The notes below the pieces were generated by a model that was not told the DNA's origin, did not search any database, and was given only the letters and a program-made list of their open reading frames with translations. Positions 37,795 to 46,315 of a stretch of DNA of 64,000 nucleotides are shown one piece after another (position 1 is the stretch's first letter; every line of letters begins with the position of its first letter). A program made the position numbers and the translations under genes. Origin of the DNA: Bacteroidales bacterium (GTDB lineage: Bacteria; Bacteroidota; Bacteroidia; Bacteroidales; P3); the NCBI GenBank assembly GCA_017480245.1, contig JAFVBA010000003.1:99651-163650 (forward strand), read 5' to 3'.

Positions 37795-39306
37795 TTACAT
37801 TCCTTTCATCAATTCCTCCTTATCATCAAAATGATGTTTTACTCCGCATATCTCTTGATAATTTTCATGTCCCTTTCCGGCAATCAGTATAATGTCATTT
37901 TTCTTTGCCATCGCTATTGCCACCTTTATTGCTTCCCGTCTGTCAGTTATTGAAAAAATTTGTTTGTTTTCTTCTCTAGTTATTTCTTCAAGTCCGTTTG
38001 CCATATCCTTAAGAATATCCTCGGGATTTTCATCACGCGGATTGTCGCTGGTAAGCATAACCGTATCGCTGAGTTTATAAGATATTTGAGCCATTATCGG
38101 ACGCTTTGTTCTATCTCTGTTTCCTCCGCAACCGATAACCGTAAATACCTTTTGGGAAAGCGATACTCTGCAATCGTTAATAGTATTCAAAACATTTTCA
38201 ACAGCATCGGGTGTATGGGCATAGTCAATTATTCCGTACGCACCGCTTTTGAGTTTATATATTTCAAATCTACCTTTTGCAGCCTTCAGCAAAGAAATAT
38301 TGCGAAGCACTTCCGTTTTGTCTGCTCCTAACAATACCGCCGCAGAATAAACAGCCAACAAATTGTAAGCATTAAACCTGCCGACCATTGGTACAAATAC
38401 TTCTTTGTTATCAATCATCAAATCCAAACCTTCAAAAGAAGATTCCAGAATTTTGGCTTTGAAATCCGCTCTTGCACTCTCCAATGAATAGAAATAACGT
38501 TTGGCTTTGGTGTTTTGCAACATCACTTCGCCGTTTTTATCATCTAAATTCGTCAATGCGAATGCGGTTTTAGGCAAATCATCAAAAAATTTCTTCTTTG
38601 CTTTAATGTAAGCAGCGAATGTCTTATGGTAATCCAGATGGTCAAGAGTTATGTTGGAGAATATTGCACCTGCGAAAGTCAATCCGCCGATACGGTTCTG
38701 AACTACCGAATGCGAACTCACTTCCATAAATACGTACTTGCAGTCTTGCGCAACCATCTCGCTTAGAAGTTCATTGAGCGTTATACTGTCAGGTGTCGTT
38801 CTCTCGGTAGGCAATACCTTATCAACGATAACGTTTTCCACCGTAGAGATTTTGCCGCATTTGAAACCCAATTGAGTAAATAATTCATGCAAAAGAGTAA
38901 CCGTTGTAGTTTTTCCGTTAGTTCCCGTAATACCGACAAGATTCAATTTTGCAGAAGGGTTATCAAAGAAATTGCGTGCGATTATTGACAATGCCAATGA
39001 AGAAGATTTTACCTTTATATATATAATTCCGTTATTGTTTGCAATAAATTTTTCATCTTCAAGGACAACAACTTTTGCGCCGTTTGATATTGCTTTGTCT
39101 ATATAAAGATGTCCGTCGGTAACTTCGCCTTTCTCTGCAACAAAAAGATAATCTTTTTTCACTTTTCGAGAATCAAAAGCAAGACCGTCTATATATGTAG
39201 TATGTAGCAGAGAGTATGTAGCATTTTCTTTTGTTTCTGTATCATCAAATACTGCATTCCCTATAGTGAAATCAATATCTTTTAATATGTCTTGCAAATT
39301 CTTCAT
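37795..39306 (-). CDS. murE: UDP-MurNAc-L-Ala-D-Glu--meso-diaminopimelate ligase
   Basis: Adds the third stem-peptide residue. ATP loop GITGTNGKTTTVTLL (about 125-139), VSSHSV, and the substrate-selecting motif TSDNPRDENP: DNPR is the meso-diaminopimelate signature, so the murein is of the DAP type. Length 503 aa. The start lies 3 bp from the ftsI stop; repeat R4 separates it from mraY. Confidence 0.96.
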   Translation of the reverse strand: MKNLQDILKDIDFTIGNAVFDDTETKENATYSLLHTTYIDGLAFDSRKVKKDYLFVAEKGEVTDGHLYIDKAISNGAKVVVLEDEKFIANNNGIIYIKVKSSSLALSIIARNFFDNPSAKLNLVGITGTNGKTTTVTLLHELFTQLGFKCGKISTVENVIVDKVLPTERTTPDSITLNELLSEMVAQDCKYVFMEVSSHSVVQNRIGGLTFAGAIFSNITLDHLDYHKTFAAYIKAKKKFFDDLPKTAFALTNLDDKNGEVMLQNTKAKRYFYSLESARADFKAKILESSFEGLDLMIDNKEVFVPMVGRFNAYNLLAVYSAAVLLGADKTEVLRNISLLKAAKGRFEIYKLKSGAYGIIDYAHTPDAVENVLNTINDCRVSLSQKVFTVIGCGGNRDRTKRPIMAQISYKLSDTVMLTSDNPRDENPEDILKDMANGLEEITREENKQIFSITDRREAIKVAIAMAKKNDIILIAGKGHENYQEICGVKHHFDDKEELMKGM

Positions 39307-39309
39307 CTT

Positions 39310-41424
39310 CTATTTCCTTGTCAAAGTAAGTTTTATTGTTTTTCCTTTCTCAATTTTCGTTTTCGGTTTGATACTTTGCTCTTTCACATTGCCATACCCT
39401 GAAAACGAAACCTTAAATCCTAATTTCTCCAAAACAAATACTGCATCTGCCAAATTCCAACCTCTTACGTCGGGAACAACTCCGGATAATAATGCAGAAT
39501 TTATCTGAGATTTCCTATCAATAAACCTGTTTATTTTATTGTTATTAGCATTTGCTGTCGTAAGAGAGGCATTGTCCGTTTTGTTTTCGGAAATTGCCGT
39601 AGTCTTTTTAGCAATGACTCCCATAACTCTGTCACTTATCTCTCGGAAAACAGGTGCTGCCAAATCTCCTCCGTGAGTTACTCCTCCTTTAGGCTCTGAA
39701 ATTACGACAATACAAGAATATTGCGGATTATCTGCCGGAAAATATCCAACAAATGAAGCTCTGTGCATACGGTATTTGCTATCCACATTACCTTTTGCAT
39801 AATTCACTTCCGCCGTTCCTGATTTGCCTGCAATACCATAAGAAGCGGATTTCAGTCTTCTTCCAGTTCCATAAAGGACTACACGCCTTAGTATATCCTG
39901 AACCTTTTTCAGAGTTTCGTCTTTGCAAATCTTTCTCTTCAATGTATCACAGCGGATTTCCTCTACTATATTCCCGTTCTGAATTACCGAAGACACAAAA
40001 ATAGGTTTCACCATCACGCCGTTATTTGCTATAGCATTGTAAAACGTAAGGAGTTGTAACGGTGTTATTGATGTAACATAGCCAAATGACATCCTGAGTA
40101 AATCATCTACATACTTACTTGACCCTATTCTTGGGGCAGGTTCTTTTACCGCTATGCCACAATCCAATTTTCTATACACAAAATACCGTTGTAAATCTTC
40201 CGCAAATTGTTCTCTTGTCTTGACATTCTGACCGTAATACTTATAAACCAAATCACTAATTCCCACATTGGAAGATATTTCCATCGCTCTGGTCAAAGAA
40301 ACATCATTATCTCTGCCTCTTTTATTGACATCATAAATCGGTCTTGTCGCTCCCGCAAATTCTTTCATTCCTGTAGGCACCAATTCTGAAGTATCACACA
40401 ATCCTTTGTCCAAAAGCATCATTGTAGTTACGGTTTTAAAAGTACTGCCCGGCTCAAAAGTACTGCCGACTGCAATATTTTTATATTCTTTGTATGTTCC
40501 TTTTTCCTCTTGTCCCTCTTTGGAAGTAACTCTTTCCATACTTGCAATTGCTTTTATGTATCCGGTTTTCGTTTCCATCAAAATAACGCAACCTTCTTTA
40601 GCATCATTGCTGTCCAAACACTTCTTAAGGGCTGTTTCTGCCAATTCCTGAAGCGGAATATCAATAGTCGTTATAATATCTTTGCTGTTCTGCGGTTTGA
40701 TAGTCAAAGTGTCATCAATAGGAATCCACAAACCCGGAGCAATATTCCTTTCCCATCTTTTCCCTTTACTGCCTTGTAATACGGAATCAAAAAAGCCTTC
40801 AATACCGTTACGCTTCAACTCTCCGTTATCTATATATTCTATACCTATTGTCCTTCTTGCCATATCGCCGTAAGGATATACCCGTTTATATTTCTTCTCA
40901 AAAGCAACGGCATTGCGTATCATTCTGAAATGTCTTAGAGTGTCCAAATCTTCTCTTGTAGCCATCTTAGCAATAAGAGTTCCCCTATTTTCTTTTTTTC
41001 GGTTCTCTGTCAGATATTGCTTCCACTGTGCTTTGTTTCTATCTTTGAATCTGTCGGCAAGCAAAACGGATAAACTGTCAAGGTCCTCCGTCCAAAGTTT
41101 TTGTGATACCACCCAATCTATTTTTTGTTTTGCTCCCTTAGCATTAACTCTGCCGCGCCCTAAATCCAAATATATATCAAACCTTTCTTCATTTGAAACC
41201 AACAACCGCAATTCCCCTGTAGTGTTGTCATAAGAATAGATATTACCTCTCGGTGCGTCAAATACCCTTTCTTGTACCAATCGGGTATCATTAAGCATAT
41301 CAAAAACAGCTTTATCACTTGTCTTGAGGATAAAAGCTCTGACAAAAATAATTACAAAGGCTATTACAAACAGCCAATATAACAAAGGAACAATTACCTT
41401 AATATTTTTGTCAAATCCGCCCAT
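39310..41424 (-). CDS. ftsI: Septal transpeptidase FtsI (class B PBP) with one PASTA domain, 704 aa
   Basis: Membrane-anchored D,D-transpeptidase of the septum. One N-terminal helix (about 9-32), a pedestal domain, then the penicillin-binding domain with STFK (active serine near residue 327), SSN (in MEISSNVG) and KSGTAEV. The C-terminal 65 residues form a PASTA domain (VPDVRGWNLADAVFVLEKLG). PASTA on FtsI is common in Bacteroidetes. Translationally coupled to ftsL (adjacent without gap). Confidence 0.95.
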   Translation of the reverse strand: MGGFDKNIKVIVPLLYWLFVIAFVIIFVRAFILKTSDKAVFDMLNDTRLVQERVFDAPRGNIYSYDNTTGELRLLVSNEERFDIYLDLGRGRVNAKGAKQKIDWVVSQKLWTEDLDSLSVLLADRFKDRNKAQWKQYLTENRKKENRGTLIAKMATREDLDTLRHFRMIRNAVAFEKKYKRVYPYGDMARRTIGIEYIDNGELKRNGIEGFFDSVLQGSKGKRWERNIAPGLWIPIDDTLTIKPQNSKDIITTIDIPLQELAETALKKCLDSNDAKEGCVILMETKTGYIKAIASMERVTSKEGQEEKGTYKEYKNIAVGSTFEPGSTFKTVTTMMLLDKGLCDTSELVPTGMKEFAGATRPIYDVNKRGRDNDVSLTRAMEISSNVGISDLVYKYYGQNVKTREQFAEDLQRYFVYRKLDCGIAVKEPAPRIGSSKYVDDLLRMSFGYVTSITPLQLLTFYNAIANNGVMVKPIFVSSVIQNGNIVEEIRCDTLKRKICKDETLKKVQDILRRVVLYGTGRRLKSASYGIAGKSGTAEVNYAKGNVDSKYRMHRASFVGYFPADNPQYSCIVVISEPKGGVTHGGDLAAPVFREISDRVMGVIAKKTTAISENKTDNASLTTANANNNKINRFIDRKSQINSALLSGVVPDVRGWNLADAVFVLEKLGFKVSFSGYGNVKEQSIKPKTKIEKGKTIKLTLTRK

Positions 41425-41730
41425 CTATTCAATAATTATCACATCCTTAACTTCTTCTTTGCTAATCCCTACCCCGCGAGGCGATAACCTCTCGTCCAAT
41501 TGTTGCATAGAGATAGTTTTTTGATATATTGTTTTTATTTCAAGGGATTTTGCTTTCAATTCATTAATTTCCCTGTCAAGTTTATTAATTTCCCTTACTC
41601 TGTTTTCACCCGCGTATCTAAAACCTGTGTATATTGTCAAAAGCAATGCGCAAAACCCAATAAACAACAGGTTCTTGCCCGTTATCCGTTGTAAAAACGT
41701 TCCGTTTAATATCTTTCTGAATACACTCAT
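41425..41730 (-). CDS. ftsL: FtsL-like divisome protein, 101 aa
   Basis: Short bitopic protein: a cytosolic start, one membrane helix (LLFIGFCALLLTIYTGF, about 22-38), then a periplasmic coiled coil (IDKLDREINELKAKSLEIK type heptads). FtsL sequences diverge strongly, so the call rests on size, topology and position between rsmH and ftsI. Confidence 0.85.
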   Translation of the reverse strand: MSVFRKILNGTFLQRITGKNLLFIGFCALLLTIYTGFRYAGENRVREINKLDREINELKAKSLEIKTIYQKTISMQQLDERLSPRGVGISKEEVKDVIIIE

Positions 41731-41738
41731 TTTTCTTT

Positions 41739-42656
41739 TTATTTCTTTTCCGCTATTCTTAATTTTGCGCTTCTGCTACGTGAGTTTCTCAATATCTCAT
41801 CTTCCGAAGGTGTTATCGGTTTTCTGGTAATTGACTTGTAAGGAGTATTGACGTTGCCGTAGAAATCTTTTTCTATTTTTCCCGAAGTGTTGCCGCTGCG
41901 TATCAATTCCTTTACTTTTTTGTCCTCCAAAGAATGATAAGATATGATAACCAAACGACCTTGCGGCTTTAAAATACCTTCACATTGCATAAGCATCTTG
42001 TCAAGAGAAGACAACTCGTCATTAACCTCTATCCGCAAAGCCTGAAATATCTTAGCAAAGAATTTATTCTCAATATTAGGTTTGGTAAGCGATTTAACAG
42101 TCTGACAAAGTTCGGAAGTAGTGGTTATATATTGCTCTTCACGTTTTTTGCAAATCATTCTTGCGACTTGTTTTGCGTTAGGAATCTCTGCATAAGTGAA
42201 AAACAATTTGGCAAGTTGCTGTTCTGTGTAAGAATTGATGATGTCGGCTGCGGTAAGTGTGCTGTCAGTATCCATACGTAAGTCCAAAGGAGCATCACTA
42301 CGGAAAGAAAAACCACGCTCTGAGGTATCAATCTGATGGGACGAGATTCCCAAATCTGCAAGTATGCCATCAACCTGAGTAATACGGTAAAGACGCAGTT
42401 GTTTTGCCATATTGCTGTAATCGTCATTAATCAAACAAAACCGGCTGTCGTCAATAGCATTGTTAAGTGCATCTTTGTCTTTGTCAAAAGCGAATAACTG
42501 ACCGTTTTCACCCAATTTGTCCAAAATTGCACGCGAATGACCGCCGCCGCCGAAGGTTAAATCAACGTAAATACCCGAAGGATTGATATTCAGTCCCTCA
42601 AGGCATTCGTTAAGCAACACCGCAGTATGATATGTGTTAATTTGATTGTCGGTCAT
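41739..42656 (-). CDS. rsmH: 16S rRNA (cytosine-1402-N4)-methyltransferase
   Basis: Methylates C1402 of 16S rRNA with SAM. YHTAVLLNECLEGL start, SAM loop YVDLTFGGGGHSRAIL, then DLGISSHQID and the C-terminal RSRSAKLRIAEK. I choose the ATG at 42656 (MTDNQINTYH), giving 305 aa and a 20-bp overlap with mraZ. An upstream ATG at 42710 would add 18 poorly conserved residues. Also called MraW. Confidence 0.95.
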   Translation of the reverse strand: MTDNQINTYHTAVLLNECLEGLNINPSGIYVDLTFGGGGHSRAILDKLGENGQLFAFDKDKDALNNAIDDSRFCLINDDYSNMAKQLRLYRITQVDGILADLGISSHQIDTSERGFSFRSDAPLDLRMDTDSTLTAADIINSYTEQQLAKLFFTYAEIPNAKQVARMICKKREEQYITTTSELCQTVKSLTKPNIENKFFAKIFQALRIEVNDELSSLDKMLMQCEGILKPQGRLVIISYHSLEDKKVKELIRSGNTSGKIEKDFYGNVNTPYKSITRKPITPSEDEILRNSRSRSAKLRIAEKK

Positions 42657-43101
42657 TGGCTTTTGATAGTAATTTCTTTGCAACTTCTTGGTAGTTGTAG
42701 TTATCTTCATTTACCTTTTTGTAAGTAAGACTGTCCCAAACCTCAAGAAAATTTCCCGAACCTATGATTACGATTTCTTTTGTTATATGTGCAGAACTCC
42801 TCATTGCATCGGGAATCAACAAACGGTCAAAAGAATCCATCTCCAGCATATTTCCTTCTATGAAACGGCGGTAAAGTTTTTTTGAATCAGGGTCATAGAG
42901 GTTTAAATTCTCGTTTAAAAAACTTACTTCCTGCTGAAAACTGTCGTAAGTAAAGATTTCAAGGCAATCATTGTAGATACTTTTGCGGATAAAGTAGCGG
43001 TTGTCGGAAGCAACATCTAATTGCTTCTTAATGGCTGCGGGCATTTTGAATCTGCCTTGAGCATCCGTCTTACAATATTCCACTCCTACTAACAATGACA
43101 T
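42637..43101 (-). CDS. mraZ: Transcriptional regulator MraZ
   Basis: DNA-binding regulator that heads the dcw cluster and represses it in other bacteria. Two SpoVT-AbrB-like repeats: the first around DAQGRFKMPAAIKKQL, the second around DSFDRLLIPDAMRSSAHI. Length 154 aa is normal. The operon promoter should lie in 43102-43180. Confidence 0.94.
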   Translation of the reverse strand: MSLLVGVEYCKTDAQGRFKMPAAIKKQLDVASDNRYFIRKSIYNDCLEIFTYDSFQQEVSFLNENLNLYDPDSKKLYRRFIEGNMLEMDSFDRLLIPDAMRSSAHITKEIVIIGSGNFLEVWDSLTYKKVNEDNYNYQEVAKKLLSKANDRQSN

Positions 43102-43404
43102 TCTTTTTAATTTTCTTTTCCCTTACAAAAACGTTGCAAATTTACTAAAAAAAATCCAATTATTACCTAAAATTGACTTTTTTTACCTATTTATCCCAAT
43201 TTTACGAGAAAAACCCGAAAAGGTTACAAATTTCACAAATTTATTTTTTAAAGATTTTCAACTGCTTACGCAAGTAATTCAAATAAATTTTCCTCTCAAA
43301 AAAGTTATTAACAATTTCATTTCTCTGTTTTTTCTTTTAAAATTTCTATTAAGGGCATTTGATTTATTGTTTCTTCATATTTTCAGATGTTTTTCGGAAT
43401 TTCT

Positions 43405-43575
43405 CATTTTAATATCACAAGACAGTTTTGCAATATCACAAATAAATTTTGCAAAGTGCGGTAAAAATTTTGTAATATCAAAAAAGAATTTTGTCAGGAC
43501 GGTTCAAAATATAATTTCAGACGGTCTGAAATATACTTTTGGACGGTTTAAAATTGTATTTTAGACCGTCTGAAC
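43405..43575. repeat. Phased array of 21- and 22-bp degenerate units
   Basis: The 640-bp gap between mraZ and apbE has no credible gene. TTTTG recurs at 43426, 43447, 43468 and 43489 (21-bp steps), each followed by CAATATCA-like sequence. GACGG/GACCG then recurs at 43498, 43520, 43542 and 43564 (22-bp steps). The second unit group contains the perfect palindrome TTCAGACGGTCTGAA. The spacing equals two helical turns. Not a CRISPR: units have no constant repeat with unique spacers. Confidence 0.7.
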
Positions 43576-43738
43576 AAAAATAATATGCGGTATTGCAAAA
43601 TTTTTATCGCACATTACAAATTTCTTTTCACTTATTACACAATTCTTTACTCTCTTTAAAAATTTGATTTTTGTATTCAAAACAGGCAAATTAAAAGATT
43701 TGAAAAAATTTTGCGAACTTTGCACAAAATTTCTTAGT

Positions 43739-44797
43739 ATGAAAAATTTTAAAAGAATACTTTTTAGTATAGTTTGTGTATTGGTCAGCGTGATATGTTT
43801 TTTTTCTTGTCAGAAAAGCGAAAAGCGTATTGTAATGGACGGTTTGGTTCAGGGAACTTATTATCATATAGTATTTTATTCGCAAGATACTACAGGCATT
43901 AAGCAAGACATCAAAACGATTTTCGCTTCCATTGATTCCTCGTTGTCATTGTGGGTGGAAAATTCCACTATCAACAGAGTAAATCGCAATGAAGACGTGT
44001 TTTTAGATGATATTTTTATAGCAAATTTTAACTCTGCAATGAAATTTTCATCTCTCACTGACGGAGCATTTGATATTACGGTCGGCGAATTAGTGCGCAA
44101 ACACGGATTTGTCAATAAAAATCGCGAGAAACTTACCGACGCTCAAGTAGATTCGCTTTTGCAATTCGTCGGATATGCAAACCTTTCAATCAATAACGGC
44201 AAACTTATAAAGAAATTACCCCAGACAACACTGGATTTCAATGCCATTGCACAAGGATATACTTCCGATACGATAGCATCATATTTCCGCAGCCGGAATA
44301 TACATTCTTTTATCGTGGATGTAGGCGGCGAAGTAATGTGCGGTGATAAGAAACCAGACAATTCAAAATGGGCAGTAGGTATAGAGCAGCCGGCGGTAGC
44401 AGGTAATAATAATAACGGAAGTAAAGAAGGTATTAATGAAACAAATCCTTACAGTGAGAGAAAAACACAGCAAATAATTTATTTGGAAAATGAATCTGTG
44501 GTAACGAGTGGCAATTACCGTAAATTTTATATTGAAGACGGCGTAAAATATTCGCACACTATCAATCCGAAAACAGGACGTCCTGTAACTCATTCGCTAC
44601 TTTCCGCCTCAGTTATAGCAAAAGATGCCACTACTGCGGACGCTTTGGCAACGGCTTTTATGGTTATGGGACTGGAAGACACTCAAAAATTCCTTGAATC
44701 TCACAAAGAATACGCCACTTACCTAATTTATTGCGACAAAAACGGACAAATGCATACTTGGCAAAGTTCTAATTTCAATAAATACACACAAAAGTAA
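43739..44797 (+). CDS. apbE: FAD:protein FMN transferase ApbE, lipoprotein, 352 aa
   Basis: Attaches FMN covalently to threonines of flavoproteins such as Na+-NQR and RNF subunits, outside the inner membrane. The ATG at 43739 gives a lipoprotein signal (MKNFKRILFS ... FFSC, lipid cysteine at 24); an upstream in-frame start at 43664 is rejected. Conserved core: DGLVQGTYYHI, LDFNAIAQGYTSD, VDVGGEVMCGDK, VTSGNYRKFY and SHTINPKTGRPV, then DATTADALATAFMVMG. About 20 residues around 240 form a non-conserved insertion (Asn/Gly-rich). Monocistronic with a terminator behind. Confidence 0.94.
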   Translation: MKNFKRILFSIVCVLVSVICFFSCQKSEKRIVMDGLVQGTYYHIVFYSQDTTGIKQDIKTIFASIDSSLSLWVENSTINRVNRNEDVFLDDIFIANFNSAMKFSSLTDGAFDITVGELVRKHGFVNKNREKLTDAQVDSLLQFVGYANLSINNGKLIKKLPQTTLDFNAIAQGYTSDTIASYFRSRNIHSFIVDVGGEVMCGDKKPDNSKWAVGIEQPAVAGNNNNGSKEGINETNPYSERKTQQIIYLENESVVTSGNYRKFYIEDGVKYSHTINPKTGRPVTHSLLSASVIAKDATTADALATAFMVMGLEDTQKFLESHKEYATYLIYCDKNGQMHTWQSSNFNKYTQK

Positions 44798-44821
44798 AAG
44801 AAAATCTAATAACATAAGAAT

Positions 44822-44858
44822 AAAACTGCACCTTTTTCAATTAAAGTGCAGTTTTTCT
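44822..44858 (+). terminator. Intrinsic terminator of apbE
   Basis: AAAACTGCAC (44822-44831) pairs with GTGCAGTTTT (44846-44855), followed by TCTTTT. Confidence 0.85.
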
Positions 44859-44925
44859 TTTATAATATACGTTTTCTGTAAATTGATTTTACTATTTACC
44901 TAACTGAAAAGTAAAGATTTTTCAA

Positions 44926-46194
44926 TTAAATGTTGTTTTGCAAAATTGCGGCGAAACTTTGCGGCAGACAGATATTATCTTCATTCAGTGCATCGGCGAA
45001 TAACGGCGCTATTTCCTCGTCTTCAAATCCTGCGATGCCGCAACCGATACGTGTTACATAGAAAAACTTTTCTTTATGCTGTTTTGCGTATTCTATAAAC
45101 TCATCAACGTAGGGTTTAATGGTCTCAACGCCGCCTTGCATTGTAGGAATAGCGTAGGATTGTCCCTGCATACCGACACCTTGTCCCATGATGGCTCCGA
45201 ATTTTACTACCGCAGCCCGTGCAGCTCCCCCTGCATGCATTCCTTGTAAATTACTGCCGAATACAAACACCTCATCATCTTTCAAAGAATTGATATGATT
45301 CGGCGTAAATTTAGGTCTGTTATTCTCTTTTGTGTTCTCCATATCAAATAATGTGTTATTAAATTCATCATAAAACGGTTTGAAATTGCCGTTGGTGGAA
45401 TTATGGTCTTCAATTATAGCAAAAACTATCTTTTTGTACTTATCCTTAAACTCTTTTTCCTCTATAACTTGATGAAATAACTTTGCAAGATGTGCAGGTG
45501 GATTATGAAAAGCACCGCAACCGAAAGCACCCAAAACAATTGCGTCATGATTGTTTTTAAGTCCTACTCTGAGAATTGTTCTTATCTTATCCTTAGTTGT
45601 TTGCGTGTCCTCATTATTAAGAAATTTGTTATCAATCAAACGTGGACGATTAAGAGCGGCAACAGCAATGAAAGAAATTTGGTAAGGTTCGCTTATAAAC
45701 GCATAATCTTTGTTAGAATCTCTGAAAACCGTGGCATTAGGAGTGTAAATTCCTCCGAAATGTCTGTCCATTGGGTATTGATGCTTAGGATTTCTCTTTA
45801 CACCGTAATCTTCTGCGTAATCAATATATTGATATAACGAACGGAAAAGATTAGTTGCACGGAAAAGGCTTTCTTCCTGCGCTCTGCTTCCGCCAAGTCC
45901 TCCACCACCGGGATTATGTCTGTTTGCAAAGTTCAAAGCAACGGGATTATATCCGTCAAGTAATAAATTGTGTGCTGCACTTATGGTATCGGTATTGATA
46001 ACTGCGATTTCTGTCGAATGATTATTCGCTTTGATGTCATCAACCGTAAATTCTTTACCATAAAACTGCGTATTTTCCGCTATTTGTGTATCATCAGGAA
46101 GATTAATTCTATTGCCGTTTGCGTCAATATACCATCCTTGATTACAAACTGCGACCGTTTGCTTATAAATATTGATTCTGTCTTCTCTTATCAT
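44926..46194 (-). CDS. Double macrodomain-like protein: PARG-type (TIGR02452) plus a phage-type macro-like domain, 422 aa
   Basis: Start at the ATG 46194 (MIREDRINIYKQ); an in-frame TTG at 46218 is less likely. Residues about 1-275 match the bacterial poly(ADP-ribose) glycohydrolase-like family TIGR02452. The PARG signature NPGGGGLGGSRAQEESLFRA (Gly-rich loop and the two Glu) is intact, and LGAFGCGAFHNPP follows. Residues about 295-422 form a second module, VFVFGSNLQGMHAGGAARAA ... IPTMQGGVETI ... VTRIGCGIAGFEDEEI. It resembles small stand-alone proteins of phages and Bacteroidetes with a macro-like fold. Likely acts on ADP-ribose. It is divergent from the restriction-modification operon beginning at 46316. 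Confidence 0.82.
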   Translation of the reverse strand: MIREDRINIYKQTVAVCNQGWYIDANGNRINLPDDTQIAENTQFYGKEFTVDDIKANNHSTEIAVINTDTISAAHNLLLDGYNPVALNFANRHNPGGGGLGGSRAQEESLFRATNLFRSLYQYIDYAEDYGVKRNPKHQYPMDRHFGGIYTPNATVFRDSNKDYAFISEPYQISFIAVAALNRPRLIDNKFLNNEDTQTTKDKIRTILRVGLKNNHDAIVLGAFGCGAFHNPPAHLAKLFHQVIEEKEFKDKYKKIVFAIIEDHNSTNGNFKPFYDEFNNTLFDMENTKENNRPKFTPNHINSLKDDEVFVFGSNLQGMHAGGAARAAVVKFGAIMGQGVGMQGQSYAIPTMQGGVETIKPYVDEFIEYAKQHKEKFFYVTRIGCGIAGFEDEEIAPLFADALNEDNICLPQSFAAILQNNI

Positions 46195-46284
46195 AATATT
46201 ATCGTTTTGTTTCGGCAAAAGTACAAAAAAGTCAGATTATAAAATATCTATGTCTGAAAAAGTCAGCAAATTTTAGAAATTTTG

Positions 46285-46292
46285 TAAATTTG
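46285..46292 (+). promoter_or_regulatory. -7 box of the restriction-modification operon
   Basis: TAAATTTG matches TAnnTTTG and lies 23 bp before the ATG at 46316. A -33 element is not obvious. Confidence 0.5.
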
Positions 46293-46315
46293 CACAATTG
46301 AATACATATATAACT

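Noticed and set aside
43405-43575. CRISPR array
   Set aside because: Units are 21-22 bp and degenerate throughout, with no constant repeat alternating with unique spacers, and no cas genes are nearby.
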